This document shows positions 1 to 7,342 of a stretch of 16,582 nt of DNA, one piece after another. The stretch spans positions 1-16,582 of the forward strand of contig NZ_MUXU01000087.1 in the NCBI RefSeq assembly GCF_002014985.1, given 5' to 3'. The position numbers were made by a program, and so were the translations under genes. Under the pieces are notes generated by a model. The model made no database searches. It was not told the DNA's origin and saw only the letters and a list, made by a program, of their open reading frames with translations. This DNA comes from Moraxella caviae. Lineage in GTDB: Bacteria; Pseudomonadota; Gammaproteobacteria; Pseudomonadales; Moraxellaceae. Positions within the stretch are counted from its first letter, which is position 1; each line of letters starts with the position of its first letter.

Positions 1-40
1 CTCGGTTTTGAACATAGCCTTAATTTTAAAAATTATCAAC

Positions 41-46
41 AGGAAG
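41..46 (+). promoter_or_regulatory. Ribosome binding site deciding the DUF1285 start
   Basis: AGGAAG lies 5 bases before the ATG at 52. The alternative in-frame GTG at 46 overlaps this site and could not use it, so the ATG is the better start. Confidence 0.6.
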
Positions 47-51
47 TGAAA

Positions 52-774
52 ATGCCAACTTATCAAAATGATGACAATAATAACCATAATATAAATAATA
101 TCAATAACTTAGAACAAGATTTATCATCTGATACGCCAGCAAAGTTATCACCTGTCAGTCCATCTTTTGACTTGTCTTTGGATAATGCGCTGCTGCCGTT
201 TTTAAAAGCTGTGCAAAATACCGACAATCCTACTGGCGCGCGCCGCCTGCCGCCTGTGGAAAAATGGTCGCCAAAACACACCGTGCCTTTTAATATGCAA
301 ATCCGTGATAATGGCGAATGGTGGCATGACGGCACAAAAATGACTCGTCAGTCATTGGTGGATTTATTTGCCAGTGTGTTGTGGGTAGAAGTGGGCGATG
401 ATGGTAAAAAACGCCATTTTTTGCGCACGCCCAGCCATCAGTACGAAATCAGCGTGGTGGACGCACCGCTTTTGGTGGTGGCGGTGGACGTGGTGGCGGA
501 CGATGGCGAAATGTGGTTAGAATTTAGCACCACGCATGGCGATAAAATCCGCCTAAGTAAGAAAAATCCACTGTATTTTCAAAAATTTAGCAAAGATAAC
601 GGCACGAAAGAAGAGCGGCTGTACATTGACGTGCGCCATCATCTCACCGCCAAAATCGCCAACAACGTGCGCTACCATCTGCTGACGTTGGGTGAGCTGT
701 GCGAGCAGGGCGATGAAGTGGTGCTGGTGCTACAAAGCGGCGGCGAAAAGTTTTATTTGGCACAAAAGTTTTGA
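52..774 (+). CDS. DUF1285 domain-containing protein
   Basis: 240 residues from the ATG at 52. The core, about residues 68-240, matches my memory of the DUF1285 family: RDNGEWWHDGTKMTRQSLVDLFASVL (key residues 85-110: GEWWHDGT, then LVDLFASVL), followed by FLRTPSHQYEI and VVDAPLLVVAVDV (about 136-148), then a C-terminal half with DVRHHLTAKIANNVRYHL. The family is small, cytosolic and of unknown biochemical function; nothing here adds a role. The first 20 residues are an Asn/Asp-rich low-complexity stretch that the family does not need. There is no signal peptide or membrane segment. The next gene, murI, starts about 150 bases downstream on the same strand; cotranscription is possible but unproven. 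The family call is confident, the function is unknown. Confidence 0.85.
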   Translation: MPTYQNDDNNNHNINNINNLEQDLSSDTPAKLSPVSPSFDLSLDNALLPFLKAVQNTDNPTGARRLPPVEKWSPKHTVPFNMQIRDNGEWWHDGTKMTRQSLVDLFASVLWVEVGDDGKKRHFLRTPSHQYEISVVDAPLLVVAVDVVADDGEMWLEFSTTHGDKIRLSKKNPLYFQKFSKDNGTKEERLYIDVRHHLTAKIANNVRYHLLTLGELCEQGDEVVLVLQSGGEKFYLAQKF

Positions 775-922
775 TGGTGTGGCTTGGTGGCTTGGCGAAG
801 TGCATGAATGCGCCAATAAAAATATTGATACAAAAACCGTGCGCATTTGGTGTAAAATATGGCGATGATTGCGCATTTGGCAATGTGTAAATTTAGTTTG
901 ACGTTTGTTTTGGTGTTTTGCC

Positions 923-1795
923 ATGATTAACCAGCACCCTGATTTTGTCCATGATCCTGACAACGCTCCGATTGGCGTGTTTGATTCGGGCGTGGGCGGG
1001 CTGTCGGTTTATCAGCATTTACAAGCCGCCATGCCAAACGAGCGCTTCATTTATTATGCCGACACCCAAAACGTGCCTTATGGCAATAAATCTGGCGATG
1101 AAATCCTGCTTTTGACAATTCAGGCAGTGGCAAGGCTGTGCAAGCGTGGCTGTAAACTCATCGTCATCGCTTGTAACAGTGCGTCCGCGCATTCTTTGGA
1201 CGTGCTGCGTTTGCGCTGTAGTGTGCCGATTGTGGGGCTGGTGCCTGCGGTTAAGCCTGCCTGCGCCATCACCAAAACCAAAAAAATCGCCGTACTTGCC
1301 ACGCGCGCCACGCTAGAAGGGCGTTTGCTTGATGAAGTCATCAGTACAGCTGCTGCGCCGCAGGGCGTAACGGTGTATAAGCATTTTGAGCCGATGCTCG
1401 TACCATGGGTGGAATCTGGTATGCCGATTGATTCGCAAGTGGCGGATTTGTTGGTGGCGCAAACCAAGCGCTGGGCGGACGAGTGCGTGGACGTGGTGGT
1501 GCTTGGCTGTACGCATTATCCGTTTTTCCGTAAGTTTTTGCAGCGTTTTATTGATGATGAGAACTTGCCTGTCAGCCTTGTGGATTCTGGGCTTGCCATT
1601 GCTGAGCGTGTCAAATCACTTTTGGCGGTCTTTCGCATTGCCAGCAATAATCCGCCTGCCAAAAAACCGCTGACTTTCTACGCCAGCCGCTTAGATGAGC
1701 AAGTGCAAGCCACCGTGCGTGGGCTGATAGACGATGACGTGGTGTTTGTGGGCAATGATTTTATGCCTGTGGTGGCGATGGACGAGCTGATGTGA
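923..1795 (+). CDS. murI: Glutamate racemase
   Basis: Cofactor-independent racemase that makes D-glutamate for the peptidoglycan stem peptide in the cytosol. The protein has 290 residues from the ATG at 923, slightly longer than the usual 265-285. The N-terminal IGVFDSGVGGLSV motif is at residues 17-29, with the substrate-binding Asp21-Ser22. The two catalytic cysteines are Cys84 in ACNSASA and Cys196 in GCTHYPF, the second followed by His198. YYADTQNVPYGNKS (44-57) is also diagnostic. An in-frame TTG at 905 would add six residues (MFWCFA) before the ATG, but the family begins close to the IGVFDSG motif and the ATG is the conservative choice. No strong Shine-Dalgarno site is visible at either start. 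All catalytic residues are present, so the enzyme should be functional. Confidence 0.95.
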   Translation: MINQHPDFVHDPDNAPIGVFDSGVGGLSVYQHLQAAMPNERFIYYADTQNVPYGNKSGDEILLLTIQAVARLCKRGCKLIVIACNSASAHSLDVLRLRCSVPIVGLVPAVKPACAITKTKKIAVLATRATLEGRLLDEVISTAAAPQGVTVYKHFEPMLVPWVESGMPIDSQVADLLVAQTKRWADECVDVVVLGCTHYPFFRKFLQRFIDDENLPVSLVDSGLAIAERVKSLLAVFRIASNNPPAKKPLTFYASRLDEQVQATVRGLIDDDVVFVGNDFMPVVAMDELM

Positions 1796-1809
1796 TGACT
1801 TGCGGTGAT

Positions 1810-1838
1810 TTGCAATTTGTCAAAGAATTTGTTGTAAT
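1810..1838 (+). promoter_or_regulatory. Candidate sigma70 promoter for the 67-residue acidic protein gene
   Basis: TTGCAA (1810-1815) and TGTAAT (1833-1838) are separated by 17 bases, close to the sigma70 consensus. Transcription would begin near 1845, about 90 bases before the ATG at 1934. It lies just after the murI stop, so the small gene could be transcribed on its own. Assigned by eye only. Confidence 0.4.
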
Positions 1839-1933
1839 AAGAATTATGGGCGGCTGGATTGAAGCGGCTGCTTAAAAAACTTACCAATTTTATCAACTGC
1901 ACATCACCATTTTATTTAGGATAGGAAATTGTC

Positions 1934-2137
1934 ATGACTAACGAAACTGCCAACAACGAAACTTCAAGCAACGAAACCCTAAAAGAGCAAATCGATCATT
2001 TTAGCGAGCTTGCCGACACCATGCACGAAGCAGGCAAAAAACGCACGCTAGAAGAGCAAGTCGCTTACCTAAAAAGCCAAGGCAAAGACCCATCAAAAAC
2101 CTACGCCAAATGGGACGATGACGAAGAAGAAGACTGA
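1934..2137 (+). CDS. Small acidic hypothetical protein (67 aa)
   Basis: I do not recognise this family. The ORF has an ATG preceded by a good purine-rich site (TAGGAAA, 1921-1927), a candidate promoter upstream and a strong terminator downstream, so it looks like a genuine single-gene unit. The N-terminus has three NET triplets (residues 3-5, 8-10 and 13-15) encoded by an imperfect 15-bp repeat. The middle (residues 16-50) is a predicted charged helix, LKEQIDHFSELADTMHEAG then TLEEQVAYLKSQG. The tail ends in WDDDEEED, giving a strongly acidic C-terminus. There is no signal peptide, no cysteine and no membrane segment, so it is probably a soluble cytosolic protein. An acidic tail can mediate binding to a basic partner or mimic nucleic acid, but no function can be assigned. 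Confidence 0.75.
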   Translation: MTNETANNETSSNETLKEQIDHFSELADTMHEAGKKRTLEEQVAYLKSQGKDPSKTYAKWDDDEEED

Positions 2138-2190
2138 ATTTACCTAAGTTTTGGCGACTGCGGTTTTCGCTTTTGCTAAATCTTTCATAA

Positions 2191-2222
2191 AAAAACGACC
2201 CAGTATTTCGTGGGTCGTTTTT
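2191..2222. terminator. Bidirectional Rho-independent terminator
   Basis: The arms ACGACCCA (2195-2202) and TGGGTCGT (2211-2218) pair perfectly around an 8-base loop and are extended by A-T pairs. A T run follows on the + strand, and seven consecutive A residues (2189-2195) on the other side give a U tract on the - strand. It sits between the convergent 67-residue gene and mltB and can end both transcripts. Confidence 0.9.
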
Positions 2223-2233
2223 GTTTGTGTGGC

Positions 2234-2278
2234 TTTGCTAAGTTGCTAAGTAACTTGGCTGGCGAGCAACTCAGCAAA
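2234..2278. repeat. Inverted repeat between convergent genes
   Basis: TTTGCTAAGTTGCT (2234-2247) and AGCAACTCAGCAAA (2265-2278) are reverse complements with one mismatch, separated by 17 bases. There is no adjacent T run in either direction. It lies between the mltB stop and the terminator at 2191-2222, so it may protect the mltB transcript end from exonucleases or assist termination. Confidence 0.6.
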
Positions 2279-2299
2279 ACAATCGGTTTGCTTTGATAA

Positions 2300-3736
2300 T
2301 CACTGCGCAGGCACAAGCGAAATCGTACCATCGGCATTCACCACACGGCGATAGCTTGTCGGAGCTGGTGCGCTGATGGTTTGGGTGGTGCGAATGACAC
2401 GGCTGGCGCTTGGCGTGCTGCTTTGTGGTAGGGCGTTTTGCACAGGATTGTGCGCCACGCTTTGCACGCTTGGTGTTTGCACGGCTGAATTTTGTGTGAT
2501 TGGTGCTTGATTGCCTGTATTTTGGGCAATCAGACGATGGAATTTTTGCCCAGCACGTCCGTCCGCAGGCACGCCCATTTTGCGCTGATAATCCATGATG
2601 GCACGGCGTGTGTTGTCGCCGATGATGCCGTCCACATTGCCGATGTCGTAGCCAGCGTTAATCAGTCCTTGCTGAATTTCTTTGGCTTCTTGGCGGCTGA
2701 TGCCCGGATCGTCTGTCGGCCAAGGTGTGGCGAAGTTTGTGTTGGTGCTTTCAGTTTCTAGCAAAGTCGCCAAGTGGGCAATCGCCAGCGCGTAGCTTTC
2801 TGAAGCGTTATAGCTGTAGAAGGTGTCAAAGTTTTTACCCACCAAAAACGCAGGGCCTTGTCTGCCAGCAGGCAGCAGCAAGCCAGCCGAAGCCATGTTA
2901 TGTGGCAATGGGCGACCGTCTGGCAGGGTCAGTCCCATGTTTTGCCAGTGGCTGATGGAGCGCTTATTGGTGCGTCCGCTTGAGCCGCTGTAGCCGTTAA
3001 GCTTAACTTCGTAGCCCCAAGGTTCGCCAGCACGGTAGCCACGCTTGGCAAGGAAGTTTGCGGTACTGGCAAGGGCGTCTGCTTTAGAATTTACCAAATC
3101 TTTGCGGCCATCGCCATCAAAATCCACTGCCAATTCCAAAAAGGTGCTTGGCATGAACTGCGTTTGCCCGAATGCGCCCGCCCATGAGCCTGTCATGTCT
3201 TGGGCGCGGATGTCGCCATTTTGGACGATTTTTAGGGCGCTGGCAAGCTCGCCACGGAAGTAGTTTTGGCGGCGATCAAAGCACGACAACGTAGCAAGGC
3301 TTGTGAACAAATCTTTTTTGCCAAGCGTTTGTCCGAAGTTTGACTCCACGCCCCACACGCCCAAAACGTGCGCAGGCGCAACGCCATAGCGTGCTTCAAT
3401 GCGGCGCAGCACGTCCGCTTGTTCGTATTTGGCACGCAAGCCATCCGCCACACGCTCAGCGTCCACAAGCGATGCGTGATAATCCCAAGGATCTTTTTTA
3501 AATTCTGGCTGATAATTCAGCGAGCGAATCACGGTAGGGTCAGGCTCGCTTGGGCGGTATTGCTCAAAGGTGCTGTTAGAAATGCCACGAAAGCGTGATG
3601 TGTTTTTTAGACCGTCTAGGCACTGATGGAATTGGCTGGTAGATAGGTTTGGCAAGTCGTTTGCCTGTGCGCTGCTGCTAAATACCGCCATCAAAGCGGC
3701 GCTGGCAAGCGCAAGGGTGCTTAGTGTGTATTTCAT
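2300..3736 (-). CDS. mltB: Lytic murein transglycosylase, MltB family, with peptidoglycan-binding domain
   Basis: Cleaves the MurNAc-GlcNAc bond of peptidoglycan with 1,6-anhydro product formation, in the periplasm. The protein has 478 residues. Residues 1-25 form a signal peptide ending in SAQA with no lipobox cysteine, so it should be a soluble periplasmic form, unlike lipoprotein E. coli MltB. The SLT_2-type catalytic domain covers about 30-330. The catalytic glutamate is Glu131 in GVWGVESNFG, and the MltB signatures GAFGQTQFMPST (187-198), DFDGDGRKDL (205-214) and YALAIAHL (315-322) follow. A PG_binding_1 domain is at about 347-404 (IQQGLINAGYDIGNVDGIIG region). The last 75 residues are a Gln/Ser/Pro-rich, probably disordered tail. 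The gene has its own strand; a terminator lies about 80 bases downstream. The family is certain; the exact paralog name within the MltB group is less so. Confidence 0.9.
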   Translation of the reverse strand: MKYTLSTLALASAALMAVFSSSAQANDLPNLSTSQFHQCLDGLKNTSRFRGISNSTFEQYRPSEPDPTVIRSLNYQPEFKKDPWDYHASLVDAERVADGLRAKYEQADVLRRIEARYGVAPAHVLGVWGVESNFGQTLGKKDLFTSLATLSCFDRRQNYFRGELASALKIVQNGDIRAQDMTGSWAGAFGQTQFMPSTFLELAVDFDGDGRKDLVNSKADALASTANFLAKRGYRAGEPWGYEVKLNGYSGSSGRTNKRSISHWQNMGLTLPDGRPLPHNMASAGLLLPAGRQGPAFLVGKNFDTFYSYNASESYALAIAHLATLLETESTNTNFATPWPTDDPGISRQEAKEIQQGLINAGYDIGNVDGIIGDNTRRAIMDYQRKMGVPADGRAGQKFHRLIAQNTGNQAPITQNSAVQTPSVQSVAHNPVQNALPQSSTPSASRVIRTTQTISAPAPTSYRRVVNADGTISLVPAQ

Positions 3737-3848
3737 AAAAACTCTTTATTGTCTTTTTAATATCACTTAACACATCATCAAGTTCGCTGAATGTTTTATC
3801 ATCTACGCTTGTTTTTGTCTTAAATGATATTGATTTGATTGTAAATTT

Positions 3849-3998
3849 ATGTGGATTGGTAAAAATAATGACTTGATTTTTAATGGAAATCAAGCGTACG
3901 CCATCAGCCAATTATATCAAGCTGGCTATAAAATACCACAGTCAAAGGCAGATAGTCCAAAATTTTTGGCAATTTGCCAAGTGAAATTGATAAATTAA
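3849..3998 (+). CDS. Doubtful small ORF (49 codons)
   Basis: An ATG at 3849 opens 49 codons ending in TAA at 3996-3998. The translation contains DLIFNGNQAYAISQLYQAGY (residues 8-27), which has a protein-like composition with alternating hydrophobic and polar residues. There is no clear Shine-Dalgarno site and I recognise no family. Its start overlaps a 77-codon ORF on the other strand (3678-3911), which also overlaps the 5' end of mltB. It may be a real small protein, a gene remnant or chance. The rest of the gap 3737-4328 holds the promoter and leader of the citrate transporter listed separately, and nothing else that I can see. Confidence 0.2.
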   Translation: MWIGKNNDLIFNGNQAYAISQLYQAGYKIPQSKADSPKFLAICQVKLIN

Positions 3999-4064
3999 AC
4001 GTAATGGCAAGAATTGGGTAAGATTTGGGTGTGGGTTTGCTGCGCTCATGTAACAATTTTTTGC

Positions 4065-4093
4065 TTGCACTGATGTTATCTTTACATTATGAT
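4065..4093 (+). promoter_or_regulatory. Sigma70-type promoter upstream of the citrate transporter gene
   Basis: TTGCAC (4065-4070) and TATGAT (4088-4093) are separated by exactly 17 bases, the best promoter match in the window. Transcription would start near 4100, leaving a leader of about 230 bases before the ATG at 4329, which is long and leaves room for regulation. Confidence 0.55.
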
Positions 4094-4261
4094 ACTCGCC
4101 ATTTTGTTTTTATATACAAGTTGTTTTTGTGCGCAAGATGTGTGGCGGCTGAGTTTGTCATCAGTGCATCTTTAATTATTCACTTAAAATGAATGTTTAA
4201 AGATGGCATACGTCAATGCAGCAGCCAAGCATAAAATTTGTGAATTGATTGTCGCGCAAAA

Positions 4262-4321
4262 CAACCACCAACTTTACTATTTATTACCACGCAGGCAAAT
4301 CGCATAAGCGCGTGGTTGGAG
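4262..4321 (+). promoter_or_regulatory. Alternative hairpins next to the ribosome binding site
   Basis: GCGTGGT (4310-4316) can pair with ACCACGC (4286-4292), and the overlapping GTGGTTG (4312-4318) can instead pair with CAACCAC (4262-4268). The two pairings exclude each other and both end at the GGAG Shine-Dalgarno site (4318-4321). This could be a translational switch, or chance; no known riboswitch class is recognised. Confidence 0.25.
4318..4321 (+). promoter_or_regulatory. Ribosome binding site supporting the ATG at 4329
   Basis: GGAG lies 7 bases before the ATG at 4329, an ideal spacing. No such site precedes the GTG at 4369, which is the first start in the frame of the main ORF. This is the main evidence that the true start is at 4329 and that the gene is frameshifted. 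Confidence 0.65.
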
Positions 4322-4328
4322 AAAATCT

Positions 4329-5628
4329 ATGCTGACTTTGATCGGTCTGGCGATTATTTTTTATCATTGTGGGTTTGCTGCTCACCGAAAAAGTGTCGCC
4401 TGTGATTGCAATGGTGCTGGTGCCGTTTGTGGGTGCGCTGATTGCTGGCTTTGATTTAACGCAAATCAAGGAATTTTATTTGGACGGTACGACATCGGTC
4501 ATTCAGATTGTCGTGATGTTTATTTTTGCGATTTTATTTTTCGGCATTATGGGCGATGCTGGTGTATTCAAGCCTTTGATTGATGGTTTGATTAAGCTGA
4601 CGCGCGGTAATGTGATTTCGGTGGCGGTCGGTACGGTGCTGATTTCTGTGGTGGCGCAGCTTGATGGTGCTGGAGCGACAACCTTTTTGCTGGTCGTGCC
4701 TGCGCTTTTGCCGCTGTATCAACGTTTAAAAATGAATCCTTATATGCTGTTTTTGCTGCTGGCGGCAAGTGCGGGTATCACCAATATGTTGCCGTGGGGC
4801 GGGCCTTTGGCGCGTGTGGCAACGGTGCTGGGCGCTGATGTGGAAGTGATTTATCGTCCGCTGATTGCCGTGCAAGTCATCGGCATTACGCTGACGATTA
4901 TCATGGCGGTGATTTTGGGTATGCGTGAAAAACGCCGCATCATTGCTGAGCATGGCGCACTTGTGGTGGGCGGTCATGGCTTTGGACTTGATGCCGATGA
5001 CGAAGAAGTATCTGCCAATCGTGGCAAGTTTTGGGTGAATGTGGCGATTTTTGTCGCAGCGATGGTGGTGCTGTTTGCCAATCTTTTACCGCCTGCATTC
5101 GTCTTTATGCTGGGTACGGCGGTGGCGTTGATGGTGAATTATCGCACACCAAAAGAACAGCTGGCGTGTATCAATGCCAATGCTGGCGGTGCAATCATGA
5201 TGGCAACCATCATTTTGGCGGCAGGCGTGTTCCTTGGTACGCTAAAAGGCTCTGGTATGCTGGACGCAATTTCGCAGGATTTGGTGAATGTATTGCCAGC
5301 GGCTTTATTGCCAAATCTGCATTATGTTACTGGCTTTTTGGGCGTGCCTTTGGAGCTTGTACTGTCTACAGACGCTTATTATTTCGGGCTGTTCCCTGTG
5401 GTGGAGCAAATCACGTCTGATGTGGGCGTAGACCCTGCCAAATCAGGCTATGCGGTGATGATTGGTAGTATTGTGGGTACGTTTGTCTCGCCATTTTCGC
5501 CTGCTTTGTGGATGGGCTTAGGCTTGGCAAACTTATCTATGGGTAAGCACATTCGTTATTCGTTCTTTTGGATTTGGGGTCTGTCCTTGGCGATTATGCT
5601 ATGCACATGGGCGATTGGCGTGATTTGA
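4329..5628 (+). CDS. CitMHS-family citrate-divalent cation:proton symporter, apparent frameshift near N-terminus
   Basis: Inner-membrane transporter of the CitMHS family, which imports citrate complexed with Mg2+ or Ca2+ with protons. The ATG at 4329 with a good ribosome binding site encodes MLTLIGLAII and then runs out of frame at a T6 run (4357-4362). Removing one T joins it to the remaining ORF as MLTLIGLAIIFIIVGLLLTE, the normal first membrane helix, for 432 residues in total, the usual CitMHS length. Without correction the open frame starts only at GTG 4369 (419 residues). Family motifs in corrected numbering are LDGAGATT at 111-118, PWGGP at 155-159 and TDAYYFGLFPVVE near the C-terminus, with about 10-12 hydrophobic helices. 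A terminator follows. The extra T may be a sequencing error, a real inactivating mutation or slippage. Citrate is the family substrate; the cation preference cannot be read from sequence. Confidence 0.85.
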
Positions 5629-5670
5629 TAAATGCTTTAAAATCGCCAAGCCTTACAAGACAGATTGACA

Positions 5671-5701
5671 AAACAGACGCTCGGCAGAGTGTCTGTTTTT
5701 T
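5671..5701 (+). terminator. Rho-independent terminator after the citrate transporter gene
   Basis: ACAGACGCTC (5673-5682) pairs with GAGTGTCTGT (5687-5696) around a GGCA loop with one G-U pair, followed by a T run to 5701. It lies about 45 bases after the stop codon. Confidence 0.9.
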
Positions 5702-5822
5702 ATTGTGGTTTTGGCAAAATTGCCGTGATAACTGGCATTAAAATCAGCAAACCGCTTGTCAATGTGCTTTTGATTGGGCTAAACTTGCCAAAAGTTTAGT
5801 CATTATCAATTTGTTATCAATC

Positions 5823-6239
5823 ATGACCTACCAAGATTTCATCGATTTTATCGCCAAAACTTATGCGGTGTCGCCTGAGTTTTTATGGCAAAAATTTCCC
5901 AAATTTGCGGTTTTTCGCCATGCCGCACCAAAATCTGGCAAGCGCAGTTCTACCAAATCTTCTACTAAAAAAGGCAAATGGTTTGCGCTGCTGATGCCCA
6001 TCAGTGCGGATAAATTGTCAGCCAAGCACGCAAATTCATCAACGCTGCCAGATGCCATCGTAACTGTAGTGAACGTCAAAACCGACCCACGCTTTATCGG
6101 CAATCTTTTGCTGGCGGACGGTGTGTATCCTGCTTATCACATGAATAAGGCGCACTGGGTGAGCGTGCGCCTTGATGAGATTGATGAAGCGCTGCTTTTT
6201 GAGCTGGTGGCGCACAGTTTTGATTTGACGGCTGGTTAG
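5823..6239 (+). CDS. MmcQ/YjbR family protein
   Basis: 138 residues from the ATG at 5823; an in-frame TTG at 5811 would add four residues. The C-terminal half carries the family signature: VNVKTDP (83-89), then VYPAYHMNKAHWVSVRLD (101-118), where the YHMNKxHW core is diagnostic, and a final helix ELVAHSFDL. The family adopts a CyaY-like/YjbR fold and is sometimes described as DNA binding, but its cellular role is not established. Residues 36-52 form a Ser/Thr/Lys-rich insertion (SGKRSSTKSSTKKGK) before the FALL strand, which is not typical of the family and is probably a flexible loop. The stop codon overlaps that of the convergent gene on the other strand by 4 bases. No clear ribosome binding site is visible. 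Confidence 0.85.
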   Translation: MTYQDFIDFIAKTYAVSPEFLWQKFPKFAVFRHAAPKSGKRSSTKSSTKKGKWFALLMPISADKLSAKHANSSTLPDAIVTVVNVKTDPRFIGNLLLADGVYPAYHMNKAHWVSVRLDEIDEALLFELVAHSFDLTAG

Positions 6240-7132
6240 GTGGCGGCTTTGATGTTGTTATCCATTTCGTCATCGGCAGCGTTTGGGTCGTCTAGGCTGA
6301 TGCGCTTGCCGATGTCTTTGATTTGTGAGAGCTGTTCTACCAAAGATGGCGCATCGTCCAAACTCATGGCAAAGCCCCATAGATAGCTGATAACGGCATA
6401 AATGTGTCCAGCGGTTGCGCCTTTGGTGGTGAGTAGCGTGAGCGTTACCCCAAATAAAATTGCCATTGCCACGCCGATGATTAGATAGCTGCTTGCTTCA
6501 CGATTAGAGATTTTTATGCGAAATTTAGACAGCAGCGAATAATGCTTGGCGGTGTGATAAGGCTGATTTTGTTCAATGATAATCACATCTTTTTCAAGGC
6601 GATTATTCAGCCGAAAATACAGACGATCGTTGATTTTGGTGTAGCTTGGCAAAGCCCAAGAAAAAATCAGCAGAATAATCAGCGCAGTAATGCCTGAATA
6701 AGTTTCAATAAAAAGTAGCATCACCACCGCACCAATGATATTAAATAACGATGTGATGATCATCGGCAAATGCTGCTCAAAAAAGTCCACAAATTCACGA
6801 GACAGTGCCACACGAGCGGTAATGGTGGAAGTGTGCTGTTTTTGGCGGTGTTCGCGGCTGATGATGTCTGTTACCATCTCGGCATAAATGCGTGTGAATG
6901 TGCGTGTGTCTACCGCACGCCTTGCCGAGCCAACCGTCCATATCACCAACACCAAAGCCGCATAGGATAAGGCTTGGAGTAGGTTGCCATTAACCACGCC
7001 ATCAATGGCAAATGAGCCAAACAGCGGATAAGTAACCATCAAGATATTTTCCAATGCTACAAGGCTAAACGTGCCAATCAGGCGTGTTTTGTGGGTGGTG
7101 GCGATGTGTTTTAGGTGATTGACAGCAGACAT
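6236..7132 (-). CDS. ABC transporter six-transmembrane domain protein (ABC_membrane_3-like), no ATPase domain
   Basis: 298 residues with about six hydrophobic segments near 17-40, 51-70, 123-142, 146-163, 214-236 and 241-258. The layout and the segment ARVALSREFVDFFEQHLP (106-123) resemble the membrane domain of an ABC exporter, and the whole protein fits the stand-alone ABC_membrane_3 family. There is no Walker A, ABC signature or Walker B sequence, and no ATPase gene nearby, so it is either an orphan domain that pairs with a distant ATPase or one with another role. The C-terminus is a short charged tail (DDPNAADDEMDNN). A promoter with a short leader sits just upstream. The substrate is unknown. 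MATE gene transcription from 8740 runs in the same direction, but 210 bases separate them. Confidence 0.75.
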   Translation of the reverse strand: MSAVNHLKHIATTHKTRLIGTFSLVALENILMVTYPLFGSFAIDGVVNGNLLQALSYAALVLVIWTVGSARRAVDTRTFTRIYAEMVTDIISREHRQKQHTSTITARVALSREFVDFFEQHLPMIITSLFNIIGAVVMLLFIETYSGITALIILLIFSWALPSYTKINDRLYFRLNNRLEKDVIIIEQNQPYHTAKHYSLLSKFRIKISNREASSYLIIGVAMAILFGVTLTLLTTKGATAGHIYAVISYLWGFAMSLDDAPSLVEQLSQIKDIGKRISLDDPNAADDEMDNNIKAAT

Positions 7133-7161
7133 AAAAAACGATAAAAAGCCAAAAGTGCGCC

Positions 7162-7172
7162 ATTATATAGCA
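7162..7172 (-). promoter_or_regulatory. Candidate extended -10 promoter for the ABC-type membrane gene
   Basis: Read on the - strand this is TGCTATATAAT, a TATAAT box with an upstream TG. No good -35 box is visible. Transcription would start near 7155, about 20 bases before the ATG at 7132. Confidence 0.4.
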
Positions 7173-7342
7173 AATCAAATCACTGCGCTAAGTATTTTTA
7201 TTAGCAAAAGTGTTAAATTCTTAAAAGCCAGCTTTGATTGATGATGCGTAGTTTTTAAGCTGATTTATTGATGGTGTCAGTTGTTTTGGTTTAATCTAAA
7301 TGGATAACCAATTTAAACAGGCAATCAAATTTAAACAGATGG

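Noticed and set aside
2234..2278. The inverted repeat as the mltB terminator
   Set aside because: No T run follows it in the mltB direction; the hairpin at 2191-2222 with its U tract is the better terminator.
5031..5420. A 129-codon + strand ORF in another frame of the citrate transporter gene
   Set aside because: The overlapping frame carries the conserved transporter sequence; this one is Gly/Cys/Arg-rich and not protein-like.
7310..7338. Direct repeat AATTTAAACAG after the MATE gene as an attachment site
   Set aside because: It is only 11 bp, nearly tandem and not linked to any integrase or tRNA.
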